64,000 nt of DNA from CAVQKZ01 sp963837325 (GTDB lineage Bacteria > Actinomycetota > Actinomycetes > Mycobacteriales > Jatrophihabitantaceae), in the NCBI GenBank assembly GCA_963837325.1, contig CAWIMV010000001.1, forward strand, positions 868,001-932,000, given 5' to 3'. The translations under genes were made by a program, and so were the position numbers. Below the pieces are notes generated by a model that saw nothing but the letters and a program-made list of their open reading frames with translations, ran no database searches and was not told the DNA's origin. Below, in pieces: positions 40,220-49,056 of this stretch; the stretch's first letter is position 1; every line of letters starts with the position of its first letter.

Positions 40220-41644
40220 TCAGACGTCGTAATACAACTCGAACTCGTGCGGGTGCGGGCGCAGCCGGATCGGGTCGATCTCGTTGGTCCGCTTGTAGTC
40301 GATCCAAGCGCCGATGATGTCCTCGGTGAAGACGCCGCCCTCTTGCAGGTACTCGTTGTCGGTCTCGAGCGAGTCCAGCACCTGGGCCAACGTGCCGGGC
40401 ACCTGCGCGATCGAGGCGGCTTCGTCGGGCGGCAGTTCGTAGAGGTCCTTGTCGATCGGGGCCGGCGGCTCGATCTTGTTCTTGATGCCGTCGACGCCGG
40501 CCAGCAGCATCGCCGAGAACGCCAGGTAGGGGTTGCACGACGGGTCGGGAATGCGGAACTCGATGCGCTTGGCCTTGGGGTTGCTGCCGGTGATCGGCAC
40601 CCGGATGCAGGCCGAGCGGTTCCCGGAGCTGTAGACCAGATTGACCGGAGCCTCGAACCCGGGCACCAGGCGGTGGTAGGAGTTGACCGTCGGGTTGGTG
40701 AATGCCAGCAGCGACGGCGCGTGGTGCAGCAGCCCGCCGATGTAGTACCGGGCGGTGTCCGAGAGGCCGGCATAGCCGAGCTCGTCGTAGAACAGCGGGG
40801 ATCCGTCCTTCCACAACGACTGGTGGCAGTGCATGCCCGAGCCGTTGTCGCCGAACAGTGGCTTGGGCATGAACGTTGCCGTCTTGCCGTTGACCCAGGC
40901 CACGTTCTTGACGATGTACTTGAATTTCTGGATGTCATCGGCGGCATGGGTCAGCGAGTTGAACTTGTAGTTGATCTCGGCCTGTCCTGCGGTGCCGACC
41001 TCGTGGTGCGCCCGCTCGAGTTCGAGGCCGGCGTTGATCAACGCCGTGCTCATCTGGTCGCGCAGGTCGGCGTAGTGGTCGACCGGCGGCACCGGGAAGT
41101 ACCCACCCTTGTACCGGGTCTTGTAGCCGCGGTTGCCGCCGTCCTCGATGCGGCCGGTGTTCCACGCGCCCTCGATCGAGTCGATGTGGTAGAACCCCTC
41201 GTTCTGGCTGGTCTGGAAGCGCACGTCGTCGAAGACGTAGAACTCCGCTTCGGGCCCGAAGTAGACGGTGTCGGCAATGCCCGTTGAGCGCAGGTACTCC
41301 TCGGCCTTGCTGGCCACCTGGCGCGGGTCGCGGCCGTAGGGCTCGCCCGTGCGGGGTTCGACGATGGAGAAGCTCAGGTTCAGGGTCTTGGCCGCGCGGA
41401 ACGGATCGACGAACGCTGTCGCCGGGTCTGGGATGAGCTTCATGTCGGACTTGTGAATGGCGGCGAAGCCACGAATCGAGGAGCCGTCGAACATCACACC
41501 GTCGGTGAAGAAGTCCTCGCTCACGCCGGCTGCGGGCACGTTGAAATGTTGCTGCTGACCGGGCAGATCGGTGAAGCGCACATCGACGAACTCGACACCC
41601 TCGTCCTTGATGTAGCTCAGGACCTCGCTGGAGCTGGTGAACAT
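40220..41644 (-). CDS. glnA: Type I glutamine synthetase
   Basis: A 474-residue GSI-beta type enzyme. It has DLPGQQQHF near 26, FDGSSIRGF near 52, the metal-ligand region FGPEAEFYVFD, NGSGMHCHQSLWKDG, and the adenylylation loop KDLYELPPDE with the modifiable Tyr at 402. It makes glutamine from glutamate and ammonia using ATP, working as a dodecamer. The ATG at 41644 follows GGAGG. A tandem GlnR-like operator 48-85 bases upstream indicates nitrogen control of transcription, while the Tyr indicates control by adenylylation. It heads the segment that mirrors the M. tuberculosis glnA1 region. Confidence 0.97.
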   Translation of the reverse strand: MFTSSSEVLSYIKDEGVEFVDVRFTDLPGQQQHFNVPAAGVSEDFFTDGVMFDGSSIRGFAAIHKSDMKLIPDPATAFVDPFRAAKTLNLSFSIVEPRTGEPYGRDPRQVASKAEEYLRSTGIADTVYFGPEAEFYVFDDVRFQTSQNEGFYHIDSIEGAWNTGRIEDGGNRGYKTRYKGGYFPVPPVDHYADLRDQMSTALINAGLELERAHHEVGTAGQAEINYKFNSLTHAADDIQKFKYIVKNVAWVNGKTATFMPKPLFGDNGSGMHCHQSLWKDGSPLFYDELGYAGLSDTARYYIGGLLHHAPSLLAFTNPTVNSYHRLVPGFEAPVNLVYSSGNRSACIRVPITGSNPKAKRIEFRIPDPSCNPYLAFSAMLLAGVDGIKNKIEPPAPIDKDLYELPPDEAASIAQVPGTLAQVLDSLETDNEYLQEGGVFTEDIIGAWIDYKRTNEIDPIRLRPHPHEFELYYDV

Positions 41645-41691
41645 CCGTCCTCCGGTAGCAGTTGATGGTGTGCCGAACTTACGAATCCGTG

Positions 41692-41729
41692 GTTGCCTGT
41701 CGGTGTCCCGCACGTTTCGGCGATGTTTC
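41692..41729 (-). promoter_or_regulatory. GlnR-type operator upstream of glnA
   Basis: On the glnA strand four pentamers lie exactly 11 bases apart: GAAAC, GAAAC, GACAC and GCAAC, i.e. AC repeated with 9-base spacing. This is the tandem a-site/b-site layout of actinobacterial GlnR boxes (GTnAC-n6-GaAAC). The set begins 85 and ends 48 bases before the glnA ATG, the position expected for an activator or repressor near the promoter. No clear -10 element was found by eye. Confidence 0.65.
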
Positions 41730-41758
41730 GCAGGGCGATTCCGGGCGCGGGTATCGGC

Positions 41759-42193
41759 TCATCCACGCACCACGGCCGTGTCGGTGAACCGGTCGTGCAG
41801 GCCGCGCCCATCACGGTCCCAGATGACTGCGGGCAGCAACAACAGCAGCAGCCCGGTGCGGACGAGCGCCCGCAGCGGATCGACGGCGGCACCGCGGTCG
41901 ATGCGCACCAGTCGCAACCCGAAGAGGTACATGCCCAACGTGCGGCCGGCCACGAGCGTCCCGACGACGTAGTCGATCGCGAACGGGATCAGGCTCCACG
42001 ATCCGGGAAGGTGCCCGGCGGCACCACCGCCGGCCGTGGCCTGCACGAACAGGCCGGCCACCAGTCCCGAGGCCAAGGCGTCGACAACGAACGCGCCGAG
42101 CCGCTGGCCGGTGGTCGCCAGCGACCCCGGCCCCTGCTCCGGCAGCCCCAGTTGTTGGCCTCGGAAGGCCTGCGGCGACCGCACCGCGGTCAT
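41759..42193 (-). CDS. RDD-family membrane protein
   Basis: A 144-residue RDD-domain protein. GQRLGAFVVDALASGLVAG is the first membrane segment with the family's R and D, GRTLGMYLFGLRLVRID the middle part, and IWDRDGRGLHDRFTDTAVV the end. Function is unknown. Its ATG overlaps the stop of the DUF4191 gene (ATGA), so the two are coupled. The order lipA / DUF4191 / RDD / glnA is conserved in mycobacteria (Rv2218-Rv2220 from memory), although here an NlpC/P60 gene sits between DUF4191 and lipA. Confidence 0.87.
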   Translation of the reverse strand: MTAVRSPQAFRGQQLGLPEQGPGSLATTGQRLGAFVVDALASGLVAGLFVQATAGGGAAGHLPGSWSLIPFAIDYVVGTLVAGRTLGMYLFGLRLVRIDRGAAVDPLRALVRTGLLLLLLPAVIWDRDGRGLHDRFTDTAVVRG

Positions 42194-42951
42194 GACTTGC
42201 GGCGCACGGTTCGCTGCATGTTGCGCATCTTGGCACCGGGCGGCAGCGGTCCCTGGGGCAGTGGGCTGCGGGCGCCGCCGAGTGCGGCCAGTCGCTTGTC
42301 CAGGGCGCTGACCTCCTGCTTGGACAGGTTGGTCGGCAATTTGAGCAGGTACCGGCTGAGCTTGGCCAACCGCAGTTCGCCCTCGCCGGTGCCGACGATG
42401 ACGTCATAGATCGGGGTGTCGCCGCTGATCCGCGAGACCTTCTTCTTCTCCTGCGCCATCAGCCCGCGAACCCGATGCTGGGCGCCTTCGCCGACGAGCA
42501 CGATCCCGGGCCGGCCCACCAGGCGATGGACGGCGTCGAGCTGGGTCGTCCCTGCGACGGCTTGGGTCAGCCGCCAGTCGCCTTTCAGCTGCTGCTGCAA
42601 CATCCAGCCGGCCGCGCCGGGCTGGCCTTCGGCCTGAGTGAACATCGAACGCTGGGCCCGGCGGCTGAAGACGAACATTGCCGTGATCACCGCCGCCAGG
42701 ACGGCGAACGGGATCGGCAGGATCGCCGAGCCCATCACGAAGAACACCGCGAGATACAGCACGGCGGCGGCGAGGACCGAGTACAGGATGAGATACGGCA
42801 GGAATCTGGGGTCGTTCTGCCGGGTCAGGTTGAACGCCTGACCCATGTTGCGCCAGGTCTCCCGGCGGGACTGCCGCTTGAGCGCCCGCGCGTTTTTCTT
42901 GTCGGCCCGACTCATTTTTGCGGGCGCAGCGGGCCCCCCGGATTTCGCCAT
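42190..42951 (-). CDS. DUF4191 membrane protein
   Basis: A 253-residue protein with a basic N-terminus (SRADKKNARALKRQSRRE), two close membrane segments at about 50-95, and a soluble C-terminal domain (GRPGIVLVGEGAQHRVRGLM, GDTPIYDVIVG). This is the actinobacterial DUF4191 family, equivalent to Rv2219. Function unknown; its constant place between lipA and glnA suggests a housekeeping role. It is coupled to the RDD gene by ATGA overlap. A divergent NlpC/P60 gene begins 136 bases away. Confidence 0.88.
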   Translation of the reverse strand: MAKSGGPAAPAKMSRADKKNARALKRQSRRETWRNMGQAFNLTRQNDPRFLPYLILYSVLAAAVLYLAVFFVMGSAILPIPFAVLAAVITAMFVFSRRAQRSMFTQAEGQPGAAGWMLQQQLKGDWRLTQAVAGTTQLDAVHRLVGRPGIVLVGEGAQHRVRGLMAQEKKKVSRISGDTPIYDVIVGTGEGELRLAKLSRYLLKLPTNLSKQEVSALDKRLAALGGARSPLPQGPLPPGAKMRNMQRTVRRKS

Positions 42952-43087
42952 GCAACCAGCCTAGTTGGCCGTACCAGCGCCGCCGCGGCGCGTGATGGTC
43001 GGCGGACCGGGCCACGCCGATTAGGCGATCGGGCGTTGGATGCGCATACTCAGGTACCGACGTTAAATTGCCGTTAAGAGGATCTCT

Positions 43088-43882
43088 ATGGGTTTGCCCC
43101 GATCGCGCCGCGGACTGCCACCGGCCTTGCTGCTCATCTCCGCGGCGGTGACCGTGGCCTTGTTGCCCGCAGTGTCGGCGTCGGCCGCAACCCGTCCGGT
43201 CGGGCACATGGATCCGTCCCGCCAAGCGGCGAACGGCATCATCTCGGTGCAGGGCTGGGCTTACGACCCGGGCCGTTCCGCGCTCGTGTCTCGCGTCGAC
43301 GTCTACGTCGACGACCACTTCGTCGGGCGCCCGACGGCCAACCGGCCCCGCGCCGGCGTCAATCGCAAGTACCACATCAAGGGCAATCACGGGCTCTCGT
43401 GGACCATCGGCTCGACGCACCGCGCGCACGTGGTCAAGGTCTGGGCCCGACCATTGGTTCACGGCGAAGTGCGGGTCCTCATCGGCACGCTGTATCTGAA
43501 CGGATATCGGCCGCCCGCACCGGCCGGTGCGCGGATCATCGCCGAGGCCCGCAAGTTCGTCGGCCACGACCCGTACGTCTACGGCGGCACGTCACCGACG
43601 AAGGGCTTCGACTGCTCTGGCTATACGCAGTACGTGTACCGCGTGACCAAGGCGGCCAGCCTGCCCCGCACGGCCGAGCAACAGCGCCATGCCGTGCACA
43701 TCGTCGCCCGGGCCCAGGCTCGCGCCGGTGATCTGGTCTTCTACCTCAGCGGCGGTAGCGCGTTCCACATCGCCATCTATGCCGGCAACGGCATGCAGTA
43801 TGCCGCGGCCAACTCACGCGACGGGATCATCTACGAGCGGGTGTGGTCCTCGGCGGTCCAGTACGGGACGACCTGGCACTGA
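43088..43882 (+). CDS. Secreted NlpC/P60 cell-wall hydrolase
   Basis: A 264-residue protein. A signal peptide covers about 1-34 (ending VSASAA), then a beta-rich domain about 37-145 of unknown type (ISVQGWAYDPGRS, VDVYVDDHFVG), then an NlpC/P60 papain-like domain with catalytic Cys 176 in FDCSGYTQYV and His 227 in AFHIAIYAGNG. Such enzymes cut peptide cross-links of peptidoglycan. The ATG at 43088 follows an AAGAGGATC ribosome site. Two GTTAA repeats spaced 11 bases apart lie just ahead. It interrupts the otherwise conserved DUF4191-lipA neighbourhood and converges with lipA, 7 bases apart. Confidence 0.9.
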   Translation: MGLPRSRRGLPPALLLISAAVTVALLPAVSASAATRPVGHMDPSRQAANGIISVQGWAYDPGRSALVSRVDVYVDDHFVGRPTANRPRAGVNRKYHIKGNHGLSWTIGSTHRAHVVKVWARPLVHGEVRVLIGTLYLNGYRPPAPAGARIIAEARKFVGHDPYVYGGTSPTKGFDCSGYTQYVYRVTKAASLPRTAEQQRHAVHIVARAQARAGDLVFYLSGGSAFHIAIYAGNGMQYAAANSRDGIIYERVWSSAVQYGTTWH

Positions 43883-43889
43883 GCGCTGG

Positions 43890-44834
43890 TCAAGCCCGGG
43901 CGGCGGTGGCCTGTTCGTAGAGCCGCCCGGCCCGGTAGGACGAACGCACCAGCGGTCCGCTCATCACCCCGGCGAAGCCGATCTGCTCGGCTTCGTCCCG
44001 AAGTTCGACGAACTCCTCCGGCTTGACCCACCGCGAGACCGGGTGGTGTCGCGGCGACGGCCGCAGATATTGCGTGATCGTGATCAGCTCGCAGCCGGCG
44101 CTGTGCAGGTCGCGCAGGGCCGCCGTGACTTCGTGGCGCTGCTCACCCATGCCCAGGATGAGGTTGGACTTGGTGATCAGGCCGTCCGCCCGCGCCATCC
44201 GGATCACGTCGAGCGAGCGCGCGTAGCGAAAGCCCGGCCGGATGGACTTGAAGATCCGCGGCACGGTCTCGACGTTGTGCGCGAAGACCTCGGGCCGGCT
44301 GGCGAACACTTCGGCCAGCAATTCGGGCACGGCGTTGAAGTCGGGCGCGAGCAGCTCGACGCGGGTGCCCGGGTTGAGCTGATGGATCTGGCGCACCGTC
44401 TCGGCGTACAGCCAGGCGCCGCCGTCGGGCAGATCGTCGCGGGCGACCCCGGTGATCGTCGCGTAGCGCAGACCCATCGCCTGGACGCTTTCGGCGACCC
44501 GGCGCGGCTCGTCGCGATCCAGCGCCTCCGGTCGGCCGGTGTCGATCTGACAGAAGTCACAGCGGCGGGTGCACTGGTCGCCACCGATGAGGAACGTCGC
44601 TTCGCGGTCTTCCCAGCATTCGTAGATGTTGGGGCAACCGGCTTCCTGACAGACGGTGTGCAGCCCTTCGCGCTTCACCAGGGCCTGCAACTCGGTGTAT
44701 TCGGGCCCCATCTTCGCCCGGGTCTTGATCCACTCCGGCTTGCGCTCGATCGGCGTAGCCGAATTGCGGGCCTCGATACGAAGCAGGCGCCGGCCGTCGG
44801 CCGGCGCTGGGGTGTCGGGTCGAACAGCAGTCAC
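43890..44834 (-). CDS. lipA: Lipoyl synthase
   Basis: A 314-residue radical SAM enzyme. The auxiliary cluster motif has Cys 62, 67 and 73 (CQEAGCPNIYEC) and the SAM cluster motif Cys 88, 92 and 95 (CTRRCDFC). The closing RSSYRAG carries the Ser that ligates the auxiliary cluster. It inserts two sulfurs into octanoyl groups on lipoyl domains such as that of the E2 protein at 51618-53249. Same strand as lipB; a small membrane gene lies between. Start at ATG 44834. Confidence 0.97.
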   Translation of the reverse strand: MTAVRPDTPAPADGRRLLRIEARNSATPIERKPEWIKTRAKMGPEYTELQALVKREGLHTVCQEAGCPNIYECWEDREATFLIGGDQCTRRCDFCQIDTGRPEALDRDEPRRVAESVQAMGLRYATITGVARDDLPDGGAWLYAETVRQIHQLNPGTRVELLAPDFNAVPELLAEVFASRPEVFAHNVETVPRIFKSIRPGFRYARSLDVIRMARADGLITKSNLILGMGEQRHEVTAALRDLHSAGCELITITQYLRPSPRHHPVSRWVKPEEFVELRDEAEQIGFAGVMSGPLVRSSYRAGRLYEQATAARA

Positions 44835-44876
44835 CGGTCGAGCCTACGCCGCGGCGCGCGGGTGCTCCGGCGTCGC

Positions 44877-45218
44877 TCAGGCGGTGTCGAGCAGAGCGTG
44901 GGCGGCCAGGTACCAGGCGGCGAGGACGACGACACCGAGCGCCCCCAAACCGACGACGCGCCTGGATTCCCGGTCGTGGGTGAGCACCGTGGCCGTGGTG
45001 ACGGTCGCGATCACACCCAGCACGATCAGTCCGCCGATGGCCGTCCCGGCCGGCCGGCAGGCCAGCCCGCGCGCGCTGGCGCTGCAGCCGGTGTAGCGCG
45101 CGCCCACGCTGAGCAAGGCGAAGAACCCGGCACCGAGACCACCGAGCCAGACGAGCGTCAGCGTGGCGAGCCGGGCCAGCCGCGAGCGGCCGCGGACCGC
45201 CTTGGCATGTCTACCCAC
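44877..45218 (-). CDS. Small membrane protein between lipB and lipA
   Basis: A 113-residue protein starting with a GTG at 45218, 7 bases after the lipB stop. After a basic N-terminus (GRHAKAVRGRSRLARL) come four hydrophobic segments. No known domain. Its placement makes it part of the lipB-lipA unit, but mycobacteria lack it as far as I recall. Codon use matches the surroundings. Function unknown. Confidence 0.65.
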   Translation of the reverse strand: MGRHAKAVRGRSRLARLATLTLVWLGGLGAGFFALLSVGARYTGCSASARGLACRPAGTAIGGLIVLGVIATVTTATVLTHDRESRRVVGLGALGVVVLAAWYLAAHALLDTA

Positions 45219-45225
45219 GGACGGA

Positions 45226-45867
45226 TCAGACCGCCGCCGCGGCGCGCAGCAGAGCCGGCAGGCGTCGCTCGACGATCGGGAGCACTTCGTCGACGGGGAC
45301 GTTGCGGCCGAGTTCTCGGGCCAAGGACGTGACACCCGCGTCGGCAATGCCGCAGGGAACGATGCGATCGAACCAGGTGAGGTCCGGATTGCAGTTGAGG
45401 GCGAAGCCGTGCAGGGTGACGCCGCGCACGACCCGGATCCCGATGGCGGCGATCTTTCGTTCCGGTCGCGACCCATCGGCGGGCAGCCACACCCCGCTGC
45501 GACCGTCGACCTGTCCGGCCGCCACGTCGAGGTCGCGGCAGACGTCGATGAGCACGGCTTCCAGGCGCCGGACGTAGGCGACGACGTCGACCGGGTCCGG
45601 CAGCCGGACGATTGGGTAGCCGACCAACTGCCCGGGCCCGTGCCAGGTGATCTTGCCGCCGCGATCGACGTCGATGACGGGCGTGCCGTCGAAGGGACGC
45701 TCGGACGCCTCGGTGCGTCGCCCCGCCGTGTAGACGGACGGATGTTCGAGCAGCAGCGCGGTGTCGGGCGCGGTGCCGGCGACGACCGCGGCATGCAACT
45801 CCCGCTGGCGCTGCCAGGCCTGCTCGTAAGGCACCAGGCCGGCTCGGATCATCCGAAACTCATCCAC
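45226..45867 (-). CDS. lipB: Octanoyl-[ACP]:protein octanoyltransferase
   Basis: A 213-residue LipB. LEHPSVYTAGRR near 40-51, GGKITWHGPGQLVGYPIV at about 70-87, the catalytic Lys 138 in RKIAAIGIRV and Cys 172 in VPCGI make the family diagnostic set. It transfers octanoate from acyl carrier protein to lipoyl domains, which LipA then sulfurates. It is the first gene of a small unit running through the membrane protein to lipA. The divergent MMPL transporter begins 142 bases away. Confidence 0.96.
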   Translation of the reverse strand: MDEFRMIRAGLVPYEQAWQRQRELHAAVVAGTAPDTALLLEHPSVYTAGRRTEASERPFDGTPVIDVDRGGKITWHGPGQLVGYPIVRLPDPVDVVAYVRRLEAVLIDVCRDLDVAAGQVDGRSGVWLPADGSRPERKIAAIGIRVVRGVTLHGFALNCNPDLTWFDRIVPCGIADAGVTSLARELGRNVPVDEVLPIVERRLPALLRAAAAV

Positions 45868-46009
45868 GAGTCCTGAGATTACGCGACGGACCTGTGTCGG
45901 GTTCCCGACAATGCTTGCGTCGGGCTGAGCGTCCCCGGAAACGTGCGTGCTCTATGTCGGCACAGCCCGCTACGGTGGCTCGCGCCGACCGGAGCAAAGG
46001 GAGTGACAC

Positions 46010-48226
46010 GTGAGTCGCATCGACCAGACCACCGACGACACGCAGGTTGTGCCGCCCAAGGCGCCTCGGCGTTCGCGGGGTGTCTACATCGTCGCTGCGC
46101 TGGCGGCGTTCTGGTTCCTTTTCGGGGCGGCCGGAGGCTCCTATCAGGGCAAGCTGGGCCAGGTTCAGAAGAACGACCAGGCCGCCTACCTGCCCAACTC
46201 CGCCGAATCGACGAAGGTCAACGACGAGGCGCAAAAGTTCCAGCCGGTGCAGACGATCCCGGGCTTCATCGTGTACGAGCGCGCCGGTGGGCTCACGGCG
46301 GCCGACAAGGCCAAGATCGGAGCCGACGCGCAGGCGTTCCGCGGTATCAGGGGCGTCGCGGGGGACCAGGTGCGCCCACCGGCTTACTCCGACAGCGGCG
46401 AGGTCGCCAACGTCGCGGTGCCGTTGATCGGCAAACGCGGCGACGTGAGCGTCGATGGCGACGATCTCGTCAAGGTCGAGAAGAACGTCCTGAAGACGGC
46501 GCGAAAGGACGCGCCGGACGGGATCGTCATCCACAGCGCGGGCGCCGGTGGCCTGCTTGTCGCCTTCATCGATGCGTTCAGCGGTATCGACGGCGCCCTT
46601 CTCCTCGCCGCAGGCATTGTCGTGATCCTCATTTTGCTCGTGGTCTATCGCAGCCCGGTGCTGTGGTTCTTCCCGCTGTTCAGCGCGACGCTGGCTTTGG
46701 GCGCGGCTGCATTGATCATCTACCCCCTTGCCAAGCACAACGTGTTGACCTTGAACGGACAGAGTCAGGGCATCCTGTCCGTGCTCGTCATCGGGGCGGG
46801 CACCGACTATGCCCTGTTGCTGGTCAGCCGCTATCGCGAGGAGCTGCATAACTACGAAAGCCGCGTCGCGGCCATGACCAGGGCGTGGCGCGGGGCGGCA
46901 CCGCCGATCGCGGCGTCGGCCACGACGGTGATCATCGGCTTGCTCTGCCTTACTCTCGGCGAACTGAACTCCGACCGCAGCCTGGGGCCGGTTTGCGCGA
47001 TCGGCATCGCCTGCACGCTCGCGGTGATGCTGACGTTCCTGCCCGTGTTCCTGGTCCTGTTCGGCCGTTGGGTGTTCTGGCCCCGAGTCCCACACGTCGA
47101 CCACCAGGCCGACGTCGCCACTCACGGGGCGTGGGGTCGCTTCGCGGCCGCACTGGGCCGTCACCCGCGGCGCCGCTGGGTCGCGGGGACGATCGTCCTG
47201 CTGGCCTGTCTGGCCGGGATCGCTACCCTCAAGACCGCCGGGCTCACCGTCACCGACAGCTTCACGACCAATCCCGATGCGGTGCAGGGCCAGAAGGTGT
47301 TCGACCGCAACTTCAGCCAGGGCAACGGTGCGCCCGCGAACATCACGGCCGCCGCGGACAAGGTCGACGCCGTGCTCGCCGCGGTGGCGAAGGTCCCTGG
47401 CGTCGACGACTCGCCGGGGTCGGTCTGTGTCGCGCCGGACTATACGAAGATCGCGCAGGCGGTGAAATCCGGCCAGGTGCCGAACCTGACCGGGTGCGCG
47501 CCCTCGTCCCTGCAGGTGCAACCGGTCGACAGCCGCATCCTGGTCGACGCCAACCTCAAGGACCGCTACGACACCCGGCAGGCCACCGACACCGTCAAGC
47601 GGATCCGGTCGGCCGTGCACGCCATACCGGACGCGAAGGCGCTGGTGGGCGGCTCGACGGCGGTGAACTACGACACGCTGCAGGCGTCCCGGCACGACCG
47701 CAACCTCATCATCCCGATCGTCCTGCTGGTGATCCTGCTGGTGCTCGGGTTGGTGCTACGGGCGATCCTCGCGCCGCTGTTGCTGATCGCGTCCGTGGTG
47801 TTGTCCTTCTGCGCCACGCTCGGGGTGAGCGCGCTCGTGTTCAACCACATCTTCCACTTCGCGAACGCCGACCCGGCGTTCCCGCTGTTCGCATTCGTGT
47901 TCCTGGTTGCGCTGGGCATCGACTACAACATTTTCCTCATGACCCGGGTCAGAGAGGAGACGCTGCGCTTCGGCACGCGCGACGGGATCGTGCGCGGGCT
48001 GGCCGTCACCGGCGGCGTCATCACGTCGGCCGGCGTGGTCCTGGCGGCCACGTTCGTCGTGCTGGGCGTGCTGCCGATCGTGTTCCTGGCCGAACTGGGC
48101 TTCGCCGTCGCATTCGGCGTGCTGCTCGACACCATCCTGGTGCGCTCGATCGTCGTGCCCGCACTCAGCCACGACATCGGCCGCCGCATCTGGTGGCCGT
48201 CGAAACTGGCGAGCGGCACCGAGTAG
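46010..48226 (+). CDS. MMPL/RND-type membrane transporter 1
   Basis: A 738-residue exporter with 12 predicted segments in two halves, each with a large outer loop (about 45-185 and 400-540). GAGTDYALLLVSRYREEL and later ALGIDYNIFLMTRVREE are the paired segment-4 and -10 motifs, with the Asp-Tyr proton-relay residues. MMPL proteins of actinobacteria export lipids or drugs. The start is a GTG at 46010 with AAAGGGAG upstream. It sits between lipB and a peptidase E gene, an insertion relative to the mycobacterial order. No TetR or other local regulator. Confidence 0.9.
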   Translation: MSRIDQTTDDTQVVPPKAPRRSRGVYIVAALAAFWFLFGAAGGSYQGKLGQVQKNDQAAYLPNSAESTKVNDEAQKFQPVQTIPGFIVYERAGGLTAADKAKIGADAQAFRGIRGVAGDQVRPPAYSDSGEVANVAVPLIGKRGDVSVDGDDLVKVEKNVLKTARKDAPDGIVIHSAGAGGLLVAFIDAFSGIDGALLLAAGIVVILILLVVYRSPVLWFFPLFSATLALGAAALIIYPLAKHNVLTLNGQSQGILSVLVIGAGTDYALLLVSRYREELHNYESRVAAMTRAWRGAAPPIAASATTVIIGLLCLTLGELNSDRSLGPVCAIGIACTLAVMLTFLPVFLVLFGRWVFWPRVPHVDHQADVATHGAWGRFAAALGRHPRRRWVAGTIVLLACLAGIATLKTAGLTVTDSFTTNPDAVQGQKVFDRNFSQGNGAPANITAAADKVDAVLAAVAKVPGVDDSPGSVCVAPDYTKIAQAVKSGQVPNLTGCAPSSLQVQPVDSRILVDANLKDRYDTRQATDTVKRIRSAVHAIPDAKALVGGSTAVNYDTLQASRHDRNLIIPIVLLVILLVLGLVLRAILAPLLLIASVVLSFCATLGVSALVFNHIFHFANADPAFPLFAFVFLVALGIDYNIFLMTRVREETLRFGTRDGIVRGLAVTGGVITSAGVVLAATFVVLGVLPIVFLAELGFAVAFGVLLDTILVRSIVVPALSHDIGRRIWWPSKLASGTE

Positions 48227-48232
48227 GAGCGG

Positions 48233-48964
48233 CTACAGCCGGCGCGGGTCCAGGCGCGTCTCGACCGCTCGTCCGTCCGCGGCACGCTCGACGAGGTACG
48301 CGCCCTTACCGTCGAGCTCGGCCACGGCCTCGACCAGCTCGGTACCGCGATAGTGCACGCCCACGCCGTCATCGGTCGCGAGACCCGCGGGCAGCGAGCC
48401 GTCGGCGATCAGCCGATTGAACAGCGGCCGGCGCTGATCCTCCGAGTCGTAGTGCACGCTGTTGGAGTAGGGCACCAGGCCCAACCCGTTGGTGACCGGT
48501 CGCAGTTGCGGGCCGAAGGAGTCGGTCGTCCCGCCCGCGTGCCAACAGATCGAACCTGCCGACACGCCGGTGAGCACGACCCCGGCCTGCCACGCCTCGC
48601 GCATGGCCGCGCCGACCGCGTGCAATTCCCACATCGCCAGCAGCCCGGCGACACTGCCTCCCGAGACCCAAATCACGTCCTGCTCGAGCAGGTACGCCCG
48701 GATGTCGTCGACGTTGGGCATCGGGAACAGCACGAGATGGGAACCGGCCAGCCCGCGCAGCTGAGCGGCCTCGGCAAAGCAGTTGAGGGTGAACGGATTG
48801 TCGCCGACGGCCGTGGCCAGGAAGCCCACCCGCGGAGCCCGGCCGGTCACCCCGGCCAGCTCGATCGCGTATTCCGTCAGCGGGCCGAGCTCCCACCGAA
48901 TCCGGTGACCGGGGACCATCCCGCCGGACGTCGCGAGAATCGTAGGAGCGTCGGCAGTCATCAT
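48233..48964 (-). CDS. Peptidase E / S51-family protein
   Basis: About 243 residues with a class-I-glutamine-amidotransferase-like fold of the S51 peptidase group: ILATSGGM at the start, DVIWVSGGSVAGLLAMW, then the nucleophile elbow GVSAGSICW and YSNSVHYDSE carrying the expected His. Members cut Asp-containing dipeptides (peptidase E) or cyanophycin; the short length and lack of signal peptide favour a cytoplasmic dipeptidase-like role. Two adjacent ATGs (48964, 48961) can start it, neither with a ribosome site. It converges on the MMPL gene six bases away and is divergent from the kinase gene. Confidence 0.85.
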   Translation of the reverse strand: MMTADAPTILATSGGMVPGHRIRWELGPLTEYAIELAGVTGRAPRVGFLATAVGDNPFTLNCFAEAAQLRGLAGSHLVLFPMPNVDDIRAYLLEQDVIWVSGGSVAGLLAMWELHAVGAAMREAWQAGVVLTGVSAGSICWHAGGTTDSFGPQLRPVTNGLGLVPYSNSVHYDSEDQRRPLFNRLIADGSLPAGLATDDGVGVHYRGTELVEAVAELDGKGAYLVERAADGRAVETRLDPRRL

Positions 48965-49056
48965 CAACAAACTAGCGTCACCGACAGTCGCTGCGTCGCA
49001 ACCGGGGCTGTGGACAACTCGAACCCGACGGTTCGGCTCGCCTAGGGTGGGCAGCC

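Noticed and set aside
42952..43087. Possible c-di-AMP (ydaO) riboswitch before the NlpC/P60 gene, as in Streptomyces
   Set aside because: The gap is shorter than the aptamer and the conserved core blocks are not visible.
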